Shown here: in pieces, positions 1 through 8,073 of the stretch
Layout of the letters: the number at the start of each line of letters is the position of its first letter
How positions within the stretch are numbered: position 1 is the stretch's first letter
Assembly (NCBI RefSeq): GCF_002863565.1
Contig: NZ_PGUW01000001.1
Coordinates: 1-64,000 of the forward strand
Reading direction: 5' to 3'
Origin: Bacillus sp. V5-8f
Lineage (GTDB): Bacteria > Bacillota > Bacilli > Bacillales > DSM-1321
Length of the DNA stretch: 64,000 nucleotides
Notes under the pieces: generated by a model
The model's input: only the letters and a program-made list of their open reading frames with translations
What the model was told of the DNA's origin: nothing
The model's database searches: none
Program-made: the position numbers and the translations under genes

Positions 1-802
1 CCTCGGCTGGACGGCCCATTTGTTGAAGCTGTGTCGCCTCACGAATCGCACGCTCGATTTTCTCTGCCGCCTGCTTCGGCATCTCCGGTGCCTTCACCGC
101 TTCTTTTACCTGCTCAATGGCTTTCGATAGAACCGGTTCCTGACGGACACTTTCTTTAATGATCTGTATACTTGTGATCTTTTTTCCAACTTCATTTTCT
201 TTTTTCTGCGTTGACCTTTCTAAAATCATCTTAGGGTCAAAGGGTACATCCATTTCGTCCATAATCTGCATTAATGATCCTGAGAGAGATTTTCCATTTA
301 AAGCCTCGTGCACAGATATTAAATTAGTAGTTGTTATACTAATATTTTTTTTTGCAATCATTCTTAAAGAATCAATTTTTTGTTCAAGTGTACCTGGATC
401 TGACCTAAGAAAGTGTTTTATTGAAATAATGTTTTCTTTGGATAGGAGGATATTTCTAGAGACAAAAGGTTCAATAGCTTGTTTCAACTCTTTATTTTTT
501 GATTGAGAGCCAACTGTTATTTCATTTAACGCTTCATTTTCATCTATATGATGTGTATTTGTAGGAATTTGTCTCACAGTCAAATTCCCTTCATGTTTGG
601 TTATCTCCACCATGGTTTTAACACTATCAGGTATATTCCCTTCAAATTCTACCGTTTGCTCGGAGCCTTTTAATAAAACAATCGCTTTCCGATCATCTAA
701 TCTGCTTTTAATGGTAACTTGAGTTATGTCACCCACTTTAGGTGGTAGGTTAACTTCATTGGTTTTGTATTTGTTTATTAAATTATCATTAGTAATCTGC
801 AT
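1..802 (-). CDS. Unidentified protein, C-terminus beyond the left edge
   Basis: An open minus-strand frame runs 267 codons from an ATG at 800-802 to the window edge without a stop. A weak GGGAC ribosome binding site lies about 9 bases upstream. No signal peptide or membrane segment is visible. The N-terminus (VGDITQVTIKSRLDDRKAIV, about residues 23-42) looks like a small beta domain, followed by helical, charged, Glu/Lys/Gln-rich sequence (EQVKEAVKAPEMPKQAAEKI). I do not recognise the family. FliK/YlqG-like flagellar proteins have comparable N-termini and the flagellin locus is adjacent, so a flagellar role is possible but unproven. It is separated from the flagellin genes by insertion sequence debris. 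Confidence 0.6.
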   Translation of the reverse strand, partial: MQITNDNLINKYKTNEVNLPPKVGDITQVTIKSRLDDRKAIVLLKGSEQTVEFEGNIPDSVKTMVEITKHEGNLTVRQIPTNTHHIDENEALNEITVGSQSKNKELKQAIEPFVSRNILLSKENIISIKHFLRSDPGTLEQKIDSLRMIAKKNISITTTNLISVHEALNGKSLSGSLMQIMDEMDVPFDPKMILERSTQKKENEVGKKITSIQIIKESVRQEPVLSKAIEQVKEAVKAPEMPKQAAEKIERAIREATQLQQMGRPAE

Positions 803-1084
803 TATGTTCACGTCCCGTTCAATTAACCTTAATGCTCTTAATAATATATCGGCATGAAAAATTGGATTTACATTGTAAACGGGTTCCGAAAAAGAATAAG
901 TACAAAAGGACTATTTCTTAAATTTTTAATTAAAGTAACAAAATTTCCTAGAAAGAGAAATGTTTCCATTGGTTAAAAAATTGATTCATCATCACTTTTT
1001 GTGATTTAACGTAAAAAGGAAAACACTTTTAACTTCCTGGCAATAATGTTAGCACCACACCAAACATTAAGAGGAGGTTTTCCC
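803..1084. other. AT-rich spacer between the edge gene and the decayed transposase gene
   Basis: No reading frame of note. It should contain the left end of the ISL3-type element, but I could not identify a clear terminal inverted repeat or target duplication, so the element boundary stays undefined. Confidence 0.4.
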
Positions 1085-2278
1085 GTGTTTTCCGTGTTAC
1101 TAGAATTGCCAGAGTTTGAAGTTGTTAATCAAGAAACTTTTCCAACTCATTATTTAGTCCATGTCATGAAAAACGCAGAAGAGGACCGATGCCCTCATTG
1201 TGGCTTTACCAGTCTATCTGTCCATGATAAAAGGACAAGGAAAGTTCGAGATATATCGGTTCTTAATAAGCCGTTGTTCTTATTGGTTTTTGTGAAGAGA
1301 TATCGCTGCCAAAATTGTCAGGAAGTATTTTCGGATTCTTTTGAATCTGTTGCTTCACACCAGCACTACACCAATCGTTTTCGTTTATTTATCTATGACC
1401 AAGTCCTTGGAACAACCATTCAGGATATTAGCCGGAAATATCAAATTGCTTACTCAACCGTGGAACGTATATTTTATTCAGTGGCTCACGAAAAGGCTAA
1501 TCATCATCAATTAGTCATGCATGACATTCAAAACGGCCAAGACATTTCCTTGAGTCTTGATGAAATCTCCATTCGCAAAGGGCACAAATATGAAACCGTT
1601 CTTTATAAGCCAATTAAGGCGCTGTCATGGGCATGAATCAGCATCGGGATTTTGAATTCACACTAAAACTATTATCACTAAAAGTCGCCCATCCTGAACA
1701 GGTAAAAAATGTTGTGGTAGACATGTAGGATCCATTTCACAAGGTCATTCGGCGGGCTTTTCCAAAGGCCTATATCATTGTCGATAAGTATCATGTCGTT
1801 CAAAAAGTAACTCAAGCATTGGATCAGGTACGCAAGAAAATTCCCGAGCTAAAAAAAGCCCGATTTGTTCTTTTGAAACAGTTATGAACATGTAAAGGGA
1901 AAGCATCGGGAAAGACTAGATGAATTATTAGATACACACGAAAGTCTGGCTTACGGGTACTATCTTAAAGAATTATTCAGAGACTTTTATAAATCAACGG
2001 ATTATGAAACAGCATACCGTTTATTAAAGGAATGGCTTCAACTAGCTTGGAGCAGTCCTTTTCCATCTTTTCATGAGGCAGCTAAAACGATTGAAAATTG
2101 GAAGAAGCAAATTCTTCAATACTTCATAACACCGTATACAAATGGGCGCACAGAAGGGAGAAATCATAAAATCAAAAATATTAAACGGCAAGCTTATGGA
2201 TATTGAAACGTTCACCGATTTAGGACACATATATTTTTAGAGTGTACAGGAAAGAATTATGTGAAACAGGTATCCTAG
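1085..2278 (+). pseudogene. ISL3-family transposase, inactivated
   Basis: The first frame starts at GTG 1085 behind AGAGGAGG and encodes an ISL3-type N-terminus. It has a zinc-ribbon with CPHC and CQNC pairs, a helix-turn-helix region (QDISRKYQIAYSTVERI) and the start of the DDE domain (SLDEISIRKG). Reading is interrupted near 1620 by a frameshift, near 1724 by a TAG where family members have Trp (VVDM*DPF), near 1885 by a second frameshift, and near 2203 by a TGA where Arg is expected (AYGY*NVHRF). Joining the frames restores a nearly full-length transposase including DKYHVVQK and NGRTEGRNHKIKN, up to the TAG at 2276. Several independent lesions mean it is dead and not recent. Confidence 0.9.
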
Positions 2279-2605
2279 CCCTTCTTCTTCAGCATTTTAG
2301 TGGATCATATTTGTTAGAAAATAAGCCGTCAAGGAAAGCGCTTGACCGCTTATTTCTTACCAACTGGCCGGTCTGTAAGCTGAAGAAGGAGTTAGTGTGA
2401 TCGGCTTAAATCTAGCGAACTTATTGCCAGAATTTTTTCCGAATCACAAACAATGGTGAAGAGACAAAAAACTTAATACTCAACACATTGGCAACTCTTA
2501 ATGGTTTAAGAAATCACAAAATGCTAGATAATAATAGCGAGACTCTATTAATACTGGCTAACTTAGTTCACCATTAAACTGGTAAATAAAAATAAGAACA
2601 ATCCT
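2279..2605. other. Remnant region after the transposase, no intact gene
   Basis: A short plus-strand frame ending with TGA at 2398 reads like the end of a real protein (KALDRLFLTNWPVCKLKKEL), but it has no start signal and overlaps the end of the dead transposase in another frame. It is probably the tail of a second decayed gene. The remainder, to 2605, shows nothing I can interpret. Confidence 0.3.
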
Positions 2606-2754
2606 TTAAACAAAACCTATTCTTTTTGTGATTGTTTTATAGCCCTCATACCCATCACTATTTCTACTGCTTTTTCTCTCTACAACTGTAAATTTCCCAA
2701 TAAGAAAAGCACCTCCAAATGGTAGACCTAAGTCTAACAATTAGGGTGCAGTTC
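2606..2754 (-). mobile_element. Fragment of an IS3-family (IS150-like) insertion sequence end
   Basis: On the minus strand the segment begins with GAACTGCACCC (complement of 2744-2754), resembling the terminal inverted repeat of IS150-group elements. A GGAGG ribosome binding site follows, then a short frame resembling the N-terminus of OrfA (IGKFTVVERK, then GYKTITKRIGF) that stops after about 30 codons at 2606. The position expected for the start codon reads ATT. The rest of OrfA and all of OrfB are absent, so this is a relic lying between the ISL3 pseudogene and the end of the second flagellin gene. Confidence 0.55.
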
Positions 2755-2781
2755 AAAAGAGCTATTTTAAACAATTTAAGA

Positions 2782-4416
2782 TTAACGAAGAAGTTTAAGC
2801 ATTCCTTGTGGCTGTTGGTTAGCTTGAGCCAACATCGCTTGAGCTGCTTGAGAAAGAATGGAATTCTTCGTTTGTTCCATCATTTCTTTTGCCATGTCTA
2901 CATCACGGATACGAGACTCAGCTTGAGTAAGATTTTCCTCAGAAATAGCCGAAACAGCCATGGCTTTCTCCAAACGGTTTTGATATGCCCCTAGACGGGA
3001 ACGTTCAGAAGATACATAGGCAATCGCTCCATCAAAGATGGATATGTTATCATCTGTTTTATTTAAGATGTTAATATTATCGATACCTAGAGACTTACTC
3101 GTCACATTGACTAATTCAATGTTAATCCCTGGTCCAGCCCGCATGGCTGTCGGTGCTGCGCTAAAGGTGGGCCAATTCTCCACAAACGCTGTTAAAGGAT
3201 TTGGCAAATCCGTATTGACCATATCTGGAACCGTCGTGTCATCATCTCCACCGCCGATAGCTCCTGTGTCCGTATCAGTAAAATCAATATTAGAGTTGGC
3301 TAATGTCGCATTCGCCTTAAAATCTGCAATAAAGCCTGCTGTATTATAACCTAAAAGATCAGTTAAGGCTTGATCTAACGTCTTTTCATTCCCTCCAACT
3401 GAGGCAACTTTTATCTCTGTAAATAAATCAGCAATTCCTTTAGCAGGATCGGCTACTGTTATCTTCGCATCTAAATATTTCACAGCAGCATAGGCCGCTG
3501 AATAGTCTGCACTCGTACTGTCCCAAGAATCAATTTCGCTTTTTAGTGTAGCAAAATCAGCCCCGTTATTGGAATCTCCCGCTAAACGTTCGTCCGCACC
3601 AGTAATAAACTCTGCTGTACCTTCTATGAACCATGTAGGAAGGTCACGCATATTCGTCGTTCTTCCCATGATGGCATGTGTCATTTCATGGGCAATGATC
3701 CGGTCATTCGAGATCCAGGATCCTCCACCATTGGGCATGGAAACAGGTGAAAAATCACTCATATCTAATACTAATTTTTGGTTAAAGTACCTTCCGTCAG
3801 CACCTGTCGTGTAGTAAGAACCCTGTACCCATGCGACTCTTCCATCACCTGAGTTCTGGATAAACTGGATGTCTAAAGGGGCATCATCTGTTCCTGCCTG
3901 AAGACCGTAACGAGTGAGTACCAGATCTTCACTGTTCTTCAGCCAATATTTCTGAAGTGCTTCGACTGCCTTCTGTTGTTCTGCATTATCGGCTGATGAA
4001 GTAACATTTAATACTTTAATCGTATTAAATTCCATGCTGGTTGCAATACGGTCGACTTCTTTTACAACCTGATCCACTTCACCCTGTATGGCTTTGCGGT
4101 CATTATCGGTCAGCGTATCGTTTTTCGCTTGAACTGATATTTCCCTTCCCCGCTGCAGCAAGGCATGGATTTCCTCCATTCCCCCTTCTGCGGTCTGGAG
4201 CATAGAGATGCTGTCCTGCATATTTTGCTGTTCCTGTGCCAAGCCTCTAATCTGTGCTCTCATTTTTTCAGAAATAGCAAGACCTGCTGCATCGTCACCA
4301 GCTCGGATGATGCGTAATCCCGATGACAATTTCTGCATAGACTTGCTCATTATTGAGCTGTTTGATAATAACTGGCGATGGGTGTTTAAAGCAGTAATAT
4401 TATGATGAATGTTCAC
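2782..4416 (-). CDS. Flagellinolysin: flagellin with a zinc metallopeptidase in its variable region
   Basis: A 544-residue protein with flagellin D0/D1 ends: N-terminal NHNITALNTHRQL-type sequence at residues 2-138 and C-terminal ESRIRDVDMAKEMM to PQGMLKLLR at about 440-544. The variable region, about residues 140-400, is not ordinary flagellin. It contains HEMTH at 243-247 and WFIEGTAEF at 262-270, so His243, His247 and Glu265 are the expected zinc ligands and Glu244 the catalytic base, matching the collagenase-like gluzincin arrangement HEYTH...WYEEGTAEF. This is the layout of flagellinolysins, proteolytic flagellins shown in other bacteria to assemble into active filaments. The start is GTG 4416 behind GAGAGGAGG; an overlapping ATG 4 bases upstream is out of frame. 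The gene follows hag by 100 bases with only a terminator between, so expression by read-through from the hag promoter is likely. Confidence 0.93.
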   Translation of the reverse strand: MNIHHNITALNTHRQLLSNSSIMSKSMQKLSSGLRIIRAGDDAAGLAISEKMRAQIRGLAQEQQNMQDSISMLQTAEGGMEEIHALLQRGREISVQAKNDTLTDNDRKAIQGEVDQVVKEVDRIATSMEFNTIKVLNVTSSADNAEQQKAVEALQKYWLKNSEDLVLTRYGLQAGTDDAPLDIQFIQNSGDGRVAWVQGSYYTTGADGRYFNQKLVLDMSDFSPVSMPNGGGSWISNDRIIAHEMTHAIMGRTTNMRDLPTWFIEGTAEFITGADERLAGDSNNGADFATLKSEIDSWDSTSADYSAAYAAVKYLDAKITVADPAKGIADLFTEIKVASVGGNEKTLDQALTDLLGYNTAGFIADFKANATLANSNIDFTDTDTGAIGGGDDDTTVPDMVNTDLPNPLTAFVENWPTFSAAPTAMRAGPGINIELVNVTSKSLGIDNINILNKTDDNISIFDGAIAYVSSERSRLGAYQNRLEKAMAVSAISEENLTQAESRIRDVDMAKEMMEQTKNSILSQAAQAMLAQANQQPQGMLKLLR

Positions 4417-4463
4417 ACATAGTATCCTCCTCTCTCGATGACGTGTAGATCCTAAAAATCTAT

Positions 4464-4495
4464 ATAAAAAAGACCTTAGGATATTCCTAAGGCCC
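4464..4495 (-). terminator. Rho-independent terminator after hag
   Basis: On the minus strand CCTTAGGA-ATA-TCCTAAGG forms a perfect 8-bp stem followed by TCTTTTTT. It lies between the hag stop and the flagellinolysin start, so it probably lowers transcription of the second flagellin relative to Hag. Confidence 0.85.
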
Positions 4496-4516
4496 TCCTT
4501 TAAGAAGCGACTAAAA

Positions 4517-5689
4517 TTAACGAAGTAATTGAAGTACCCCTTGTGGCTGTTGGTTAGCTTGAGCCAACATCGCTTGAGCAGCTTGAGAAAGAATAGAGTT
4601 CTTCGTTTGGTTCATCATTTCTTTCGCCATGTCTACGTCACGTACGCGAGACTCAGCAGCTGTTAAGTTTTCAGAAGATGTTCCAAGGTTGTTGATAGTG
4701 TGTTCTAATCTATTTTGGTATGCGCCAAGTTTTGAACGTTCAGCTGAAACGGTTTTGATTGCATCATCTAAAGTTGAAATTGCTGCAGTAGCACGTGCTG
4801 AAGTAGTTACATCCACCTTATTAATGTGTAAATCAGCAGTTTTCATAGATTCAATTCCAACGTTTAACGTTTGGTTTGAATTAGAGCCTATTTGGAACGT
4901 TAGCTCACCAGTTGTTCCGCCTGCAGCATTTTCAGCTTTGCGAGTTACTAGTGTTATAGAATCTCCAACTTTCATGTTATTTACATCAAGTTTAACATCT
5001 ATTCCACCACCAACAGTGATTTGCGTAGCAGCAGCGTTTGCAAGACCTGTAGTAGTAGCCGATGCTCCAGTAGATTCGGTTGTAATTTCATAGCTATAAG
5101 TGTTTGCAGTAGCATCATATGCAGTTAATTTAACAACAAAAGTATCGTCAGCCGTTACTTCTCCAGTACTAGCTGCACCGTTAGTGATACCAGTAGTTGC
5201 TATTACAGCACCAAAATCACCAGTTTTACTAGTTACAGCAGCTGTTTCATCTTTGAATGTTTTTGCACCCTTGTCACCATTAAGTAATTTTTGAGTGTTA
5301 AATTCAGTATTGTTAGCAATACGATCAATTTCGTCTTTTAACTGTTTAACTTCTTTTTGTAATTCTGCACGGTCATCAGCAGTGTTTGTATCATTTGTAG
5401 ATTGAACTGCTAATTCTCGCATACGCTGAAGAATATCATGTGTTTCATTTAACGCACCTTCAGCTGTTTGAATTAACGAAATACCATCCTGAGCGTTACG
5501 AGATGCTTGATCCAAACCACGGATCTGTCCACGCATTTTCTCAGAGATAGCAAGACCAGCTGCATCATCTCCTGCACGGTTGATACGAAGACCAGAAGAT
5601 AATTTCTCCATTGATTTACCTTGTGCTGCAGAAGCACTAGATAACTGACGATGTGTGTTAAGAGCCGCAATATTGTGATTAATACGCAT
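4517..5689 (-). CDS. hag: Flagellin, main filament subunit
   Basis: A 390-residue flagellin. The N-terminal D0/D1 begins MRINHNIAALNTHRQL and continues through KLSSGLRINRAGDDAAGLAI. The C-terminal D1/D0 ends ESRVRDVDMAKEMM...PQGVLQLLR. The middle, about residues 140-310, is a Thr/Ala/Gly-rich exposed domain with no enzyme motif. The start is ATG 5689, set by AAGGAGG 9 bases upstream; an in-frame ATG further upstream at 5755 lies inside the leader and lacks a ribosome binding site. The leader holds a sigma-D promoter and a CsrA-type hairpin. FliW and CsrA, which control Hag translation in Bacillus, are encoded just upstream. The last 40 residues are nearly identical to those of the neighbouring flagellinolysin, so the two should co-polymerise. 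Confidence 0.97.
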   Translation of the reverse strand: MRINHNIAALNTHRQLSSASAAQGKSMEKLSSGLRINRAGDDAAGLAISEKMRGQIRGLDQASRNAQDGISLIQTAEGALNETHDILQRMRELAVQSTNDTNTADDRAELQKEVKQLKDEIDRIANNTEFNTQKLLNGDKGAKTFKDETAAVTSKTGDFGAVIATTGITNGAASTGEVTADDTFVVKLTAYDATANTYSYEITTESTGASATTTGLANAAATQITVGGGIDVKLDVNNMKVGDSITLVTRKAENAAGGTTGELTFQIGSNSNQTLNVGIESMKTADLHINKVDVTTSARATAAISTLDDAIKTVSAERSKLGAYQNRLEHTINNLGTSSENLTAAESRVRDVDMAKEMMNQTKNSILSQAAQAMLAQANQQPQGVLQLLR

Positions 5690-5694
5690 TTGTT

Positions 5695-5732
5695 TTTCCT
5701 CCTTGAATATATGGTTCACATCCTTGTGAACC
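5695..5732 (-). promoter_or_regulatory. CsrA binding region in the hag leader
   Basis: On the minus strand GGTTCACA-AGGA-TGTGAACC forms a perfect 8-bp hairpin (5713-5732) presenting GGA in its tetraloop. The core ACAAGGATGT fits the consensus for CsrA ligands. A second GGA-containing site is the ribosome binding site itself, TTCAAGGAGGA, just downstream. A two-site layout of this kind is how CsrA represses hag in Bacillus subtilis, relieved by FliW. Confidence 0.75.
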
Positions 5733-5750
5733 TTCATAAAATTGTGAGTT

Positions 5751-5771
5751 GGCAAGGTCGGCCGCCCTTGC
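5751..5771 (-). promoter_or_regulatory. Second hairpin near the 5' end of the hag leader
   Basis: GCAAGG-GCGGCCGA-CCTTGC can form a 6-bp, GC-rich stem about 20 bases downstream of the predicted promoter. Its role is unknown; mRNA stabilisation is one possibility. Confidence 0.4.
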
Positions 5772-5789
5772 TTTCCTCTTACAATTATT

Positions 5790-5816
5790 ATATCGTCTAT
5801 TCGCTCATTATTTTTA
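5790..5816 (-). promoter_or_regulatory. Sigma-D promoter of hag
   Basis: Minus strand TAAA (5813-5816), a 15-base spacer and GACGATAT (5790-5797) closely match the sigma-D consensus TAAA-N15-GCCGATAT. It lies about 100 bases upstream of the hag start and just beyond the csrA stop. Confidence 0.8.
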
Positions 5817-5825
5817 ATAGTTTTA

Positions 5826-6056
5826 TCATTTATTTTGATTATTTTTAGTAATTATCTCAAGGAGATTACTGATTAAAGAAGACGCTTCCTGGTTCTCTGC
5901 CTGGATCTCTTCAAAGAGCTCTTTCCTGACTATTTCAATGTCCCTTGGAGCGCTAATACCTATTTTTACTTGGTCATTCTTTGCTGAAATAATCGTAATT
6001 TCAATGTCTTCACCAATCTTTATACTTTCCCCGTTCTTTCTTGTAAGTACAAGCAT
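5826..6056 (-). CDS. csrA: Carbon storage regulator CsrA, translational repressor
   Basis: A 76-residue protein with the canonical start MLVLTRKNGE and the GISAPRDIEIVRKE segment containing Arg44, the residue central to RNA contact in the family. The C-terminal extension is a short helix. CsrA dimers bind GGA motifs in mRNA; the target here is most likely the hag leader lying immediately downstream. The ribosome binding site AAAGGAG sits inside the end of fliW, and the start follows the fliW stop by 2 bases, so the two genes are translationally coupled and make the antagonist and the regulator together. Confidence 0.97.
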   Translation of the reverse strand: MLVLTRKNGESIKIGEDIEITIISAKNDQVKIGISAPRDIEIVRKELFEEIQAENQEASSLISNLLEIITKNNQNK

Positions 6057-6058
6057 AT

Positions 6059-6505
6059 TTATCGCTCCTTTGCTGTTACAAATAAGGGATGCTTTGTTTT
6101 GTAGTCAGGGTGATTCAAGATCACCTGTTTTGCTAATCGTTTAACCGAACTTATAACAATTGGTGCTTGCAGGTTGGCGGTTGTTTTTTCAAAAGGGTCT
6201 TGTACCGTCAAGATGGAAAACACCTGAACTTGCTCTGTAGATTCTAATTGTAACTGTTCAACAGTTGCATCATCCAATGTAAAATCATATTCTTTAAAAA
6301 ATGAAAATGGGGTGGATATCACAAAAGCTAGCCCAGGAGTTTGTGTGGACTGTAAGATGAACAGATCTGCTTCCTCTGCCAGAGGCAAAATTGTAAAGCT
6401 TGTTTCTTCCCCGAATCCAGGCAACCCTTTTTCAAAAGTTATTATTTTATTTTCTTCAACTTCAGTTTCACCATGATACTTTGTGAATAATTTCAAGTTT
6501 TCCAC
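6059..6505 (-). CDS. fliW: Flagellar assembly factor FliW
   Basis: A 148-residue protein of usual family length, with the typical start (KYHGETEVEENKIITFEKGL) and the central FVISTPF region. FliW binds newly made Hag, or CsrA when Hag has been exported, so that hag translation tracks flagellin secretion. It is followed by csrA with a 2-base gap and preceded by the yviE-like gene 4 bases away, all in the flgM-to-csrA run. No unusual features. Confidence 0.96.
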   Translation of the reverse strand: MENLKLFTKYHGETEVEENKIITFEKGLPGFGEETSFTILPLAEEADLFILQSTQTPGLAFVISTPFSFFKEYDFTLDDATVEQLQLESTEQVQVFSILTVQDPFEKTTANLQAPIVISSVKRLAKQVILNHPDYKTKHPLFVTAKER

Positions 6506-6509
6506 TCCT

Positions 6510-7097
6510 TTATAGATATAATTCGTGACTGCTACCTGTGGTCATATTTTCAAAACTTATTTTTAAGGATTGATATTGTCTTACTCCAAACTGAACTTGT
6601 GATGGTGTATAAGAAATTTGCGGCGTATTGGCTTTGATGTTTATATTTGGTTTGTTCACCCTAACATTAATGTCTAACTTACCCGGGTTGTAATCAATTG
6701 TGACAGATTTATAAGATGGCACAAAGCCAATATTCACCTGTTGTTGAGTTTCCTGACTGTTCCTTTTCGCCTGGGCGGCCATCACATTTCCACCATTTTC
6801 GATTTTCATGAGTTCCGCTCCATCCTGTACCCTGCGTGCGACACCTTCTAACCATCCTGAATAGCCAGATTGGGAATATTCCTCAATTCTTCTTTTAGCG
6901 CTTTTTAAATCTACATCTTCGCGGGCTTTTGTTTGGTCAATTGTCAGGCGTGAGGGGGAGCGCTCTATTGTAATTTCGGCACTTGGCTGTTCAATATACA
7001 CGTCGGCAGGAGACTGTTGAATAGATAGATGTTCTTTTGTTGTTTTTATATCTATTAATGCAAACTGACTCTGCAACCGAATTTGTGGTGAAATCAT
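6510..7097 (-). CDS. yviE: YviE-like DUF6470 family protein of the flagellar operon
   Basis: A 195-residue soluble protein placed between flgL and fliW, as yviE is in Bacillus subtilis. The N-terminal half shows alternating short beta strands with repeated IxxxPxxxxI patterns (IQQSPADVYI, IEQPSAEITI, IERSPSRLTI). The C-terminal half repeats the style (INVRVNKPNI, IKANTPQISY). No signal peptide or catalytic motif is visible. The function is unknown in the family; gene position ties it to late flagellar assembly. The start at ATG 7097 follows GAGAGGGGAG. Confidence 0.85.
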   Translation of the reverse strand: MISPQIRLQSQFALIDIKTTKEHLSIQQSPADVYIEQPSAEITIERSPSRLTIDQTKAREDVDLKSAKRRIEEYSQSGYSGWLEGVARRVQDGAELMKIENGGNVMAAQAKRNSQETQQQVNIGFVPSYKSVTIDYNPGKLDINVRVNKPNINIKANTPQISYTPSQVQFGVRQYQSLKISFENMTTGSSHELYL

Positions 7098-7169
7098 ATG
7101 TTCTCCCCTCTCTCTTACTTAAACTCTATGAAAAAAAGCCATTCCCAAGAGAAATAGCTTTTACTGAAT

Positions 7170-8057
7170 TTATCTTAAAAAGTCCATCAGCGTCGGCTGA
7201 ATGATTCTTGCCCCGACACTTAGTGCAGCACGGTGAACGCTTTCCTGGACTGTTAAATCGGTAATGACTTTTTCTATATCGACATCTTCATTATCAGAGA
7301 GAACCCTATTTGATATGATTTCCTGCTGTCCGATTCGGGAATCAATGATTTCAAGCCGATTATAGCGAGCACCCATTTCTGATCGCTCCGCAGATATGCC
7401 CTCCATCACACTATCTAGACGTGAAAGCAGGCTTTCGAGCTTTTCCTGCTGCCCAGAGTCCAGTGACGACTGTGCCTCACCCACTACGTTAAATAGCTCT
7501 TGGCTGAAAACTTCAGACGGAGAGATATTTGCTTTTAATTCAACCCCCCGGGAAACTTCAACATTATAACTATTTATTGCCGGGTCATCGACATTTGATG
7601 CAACCTTGAAAGTTGTTTCGTCAACAACTGGATTACCGACATCCGTGCCATGGAAGATATATCGACCGCCTACCTTTGTATTGGCTACCTTGGCTAAGTC
7701 CTCTTTTATTTGCTCAACTTCTCGCGCTATTGCTGACTGATCTTGTGTGGTTAATGTGCCATTATTAGCTTGCACCATCAACTCGCGGAGGCGCTGAAGT
7801 CCCTGCTGCGCCTGGTCAACCCCAGCTTCTGAATTTTCCATCCATAAATATAACTCGGAAAGATTACGTTTATACTGTTCCACTTCTGATAAGTTGGAAC
7901 GGTAATACATTCCCTTCATCGCTACAACTGGGTCGTCGGACGGTTTAGTAATCTTTTTATTTGTCGCTAATTGATCCTGATATTTTCCCATCTGAGCATA
8001 ACTTTTAGTTAAGTTGCGCAATGAATTGGAAGCTAGCATGCCTTGTGTAATTCTCAT
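7170..8057 (-). CDS. flgL: Flagellar hook-filament junction protein FlgL (HAP3)
   Basis: A 295-residue flagellin-like protein. The N-terminus MRITQGMLASNSLRNLTKSY and the C-terminal helix (SVHRAALSVGARIIQPTLMD) are the D0/D1 polymerisation regions, with KPSDDPVVAMKGMYYR the HAP3 equivalent of the flagellin GDDAAGL region. It forms the ring joining FlgK to the filament. It follows flgK by 16 bases and lies in the sigma-D flagellar run. Length and ends are normal. Confidence 0.96.
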   Translation of the reverse strand: MRITQGMLASNSLRNLTKSYAQMGKYQDQLATNKKITKPSDDPVVAMKGMYYRSNLSEVEQYKRNLSELYLWMENSEAGVDQAQQGLQRLRELMVQANNGTLTTQDQSAIAREVEQIKEDLAKVANTKVGGRYIFHGTDVGNPVVDETTFKVASNVDDPAINSYNVEVSRGVELKANISPSEVFSQELFNVVGEAQSSLDSGQQEKLESLLSRLDSVMEGISAERSEMGARYNRLEIIDSRIGQQEIISNRVLSDNEDVDIEKVITDLTVQESVHRAALSVGARIIQPTLMDFLR

Positions 8058-8073
8058 CTTATTTCACCTACCA

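Noticed and set aside
159-506. Plus-strand 115-codon hydrophobic frame
   Set aside because: It lies opposite the left-edge gene, has no ribosome binding site and a composition typical of an antisense shadow.
2042-2230. Minus-strand 62-codon frame
   Set aside because: Antisense to the conserved C-terminal part of the decayed ISL3 transposase.
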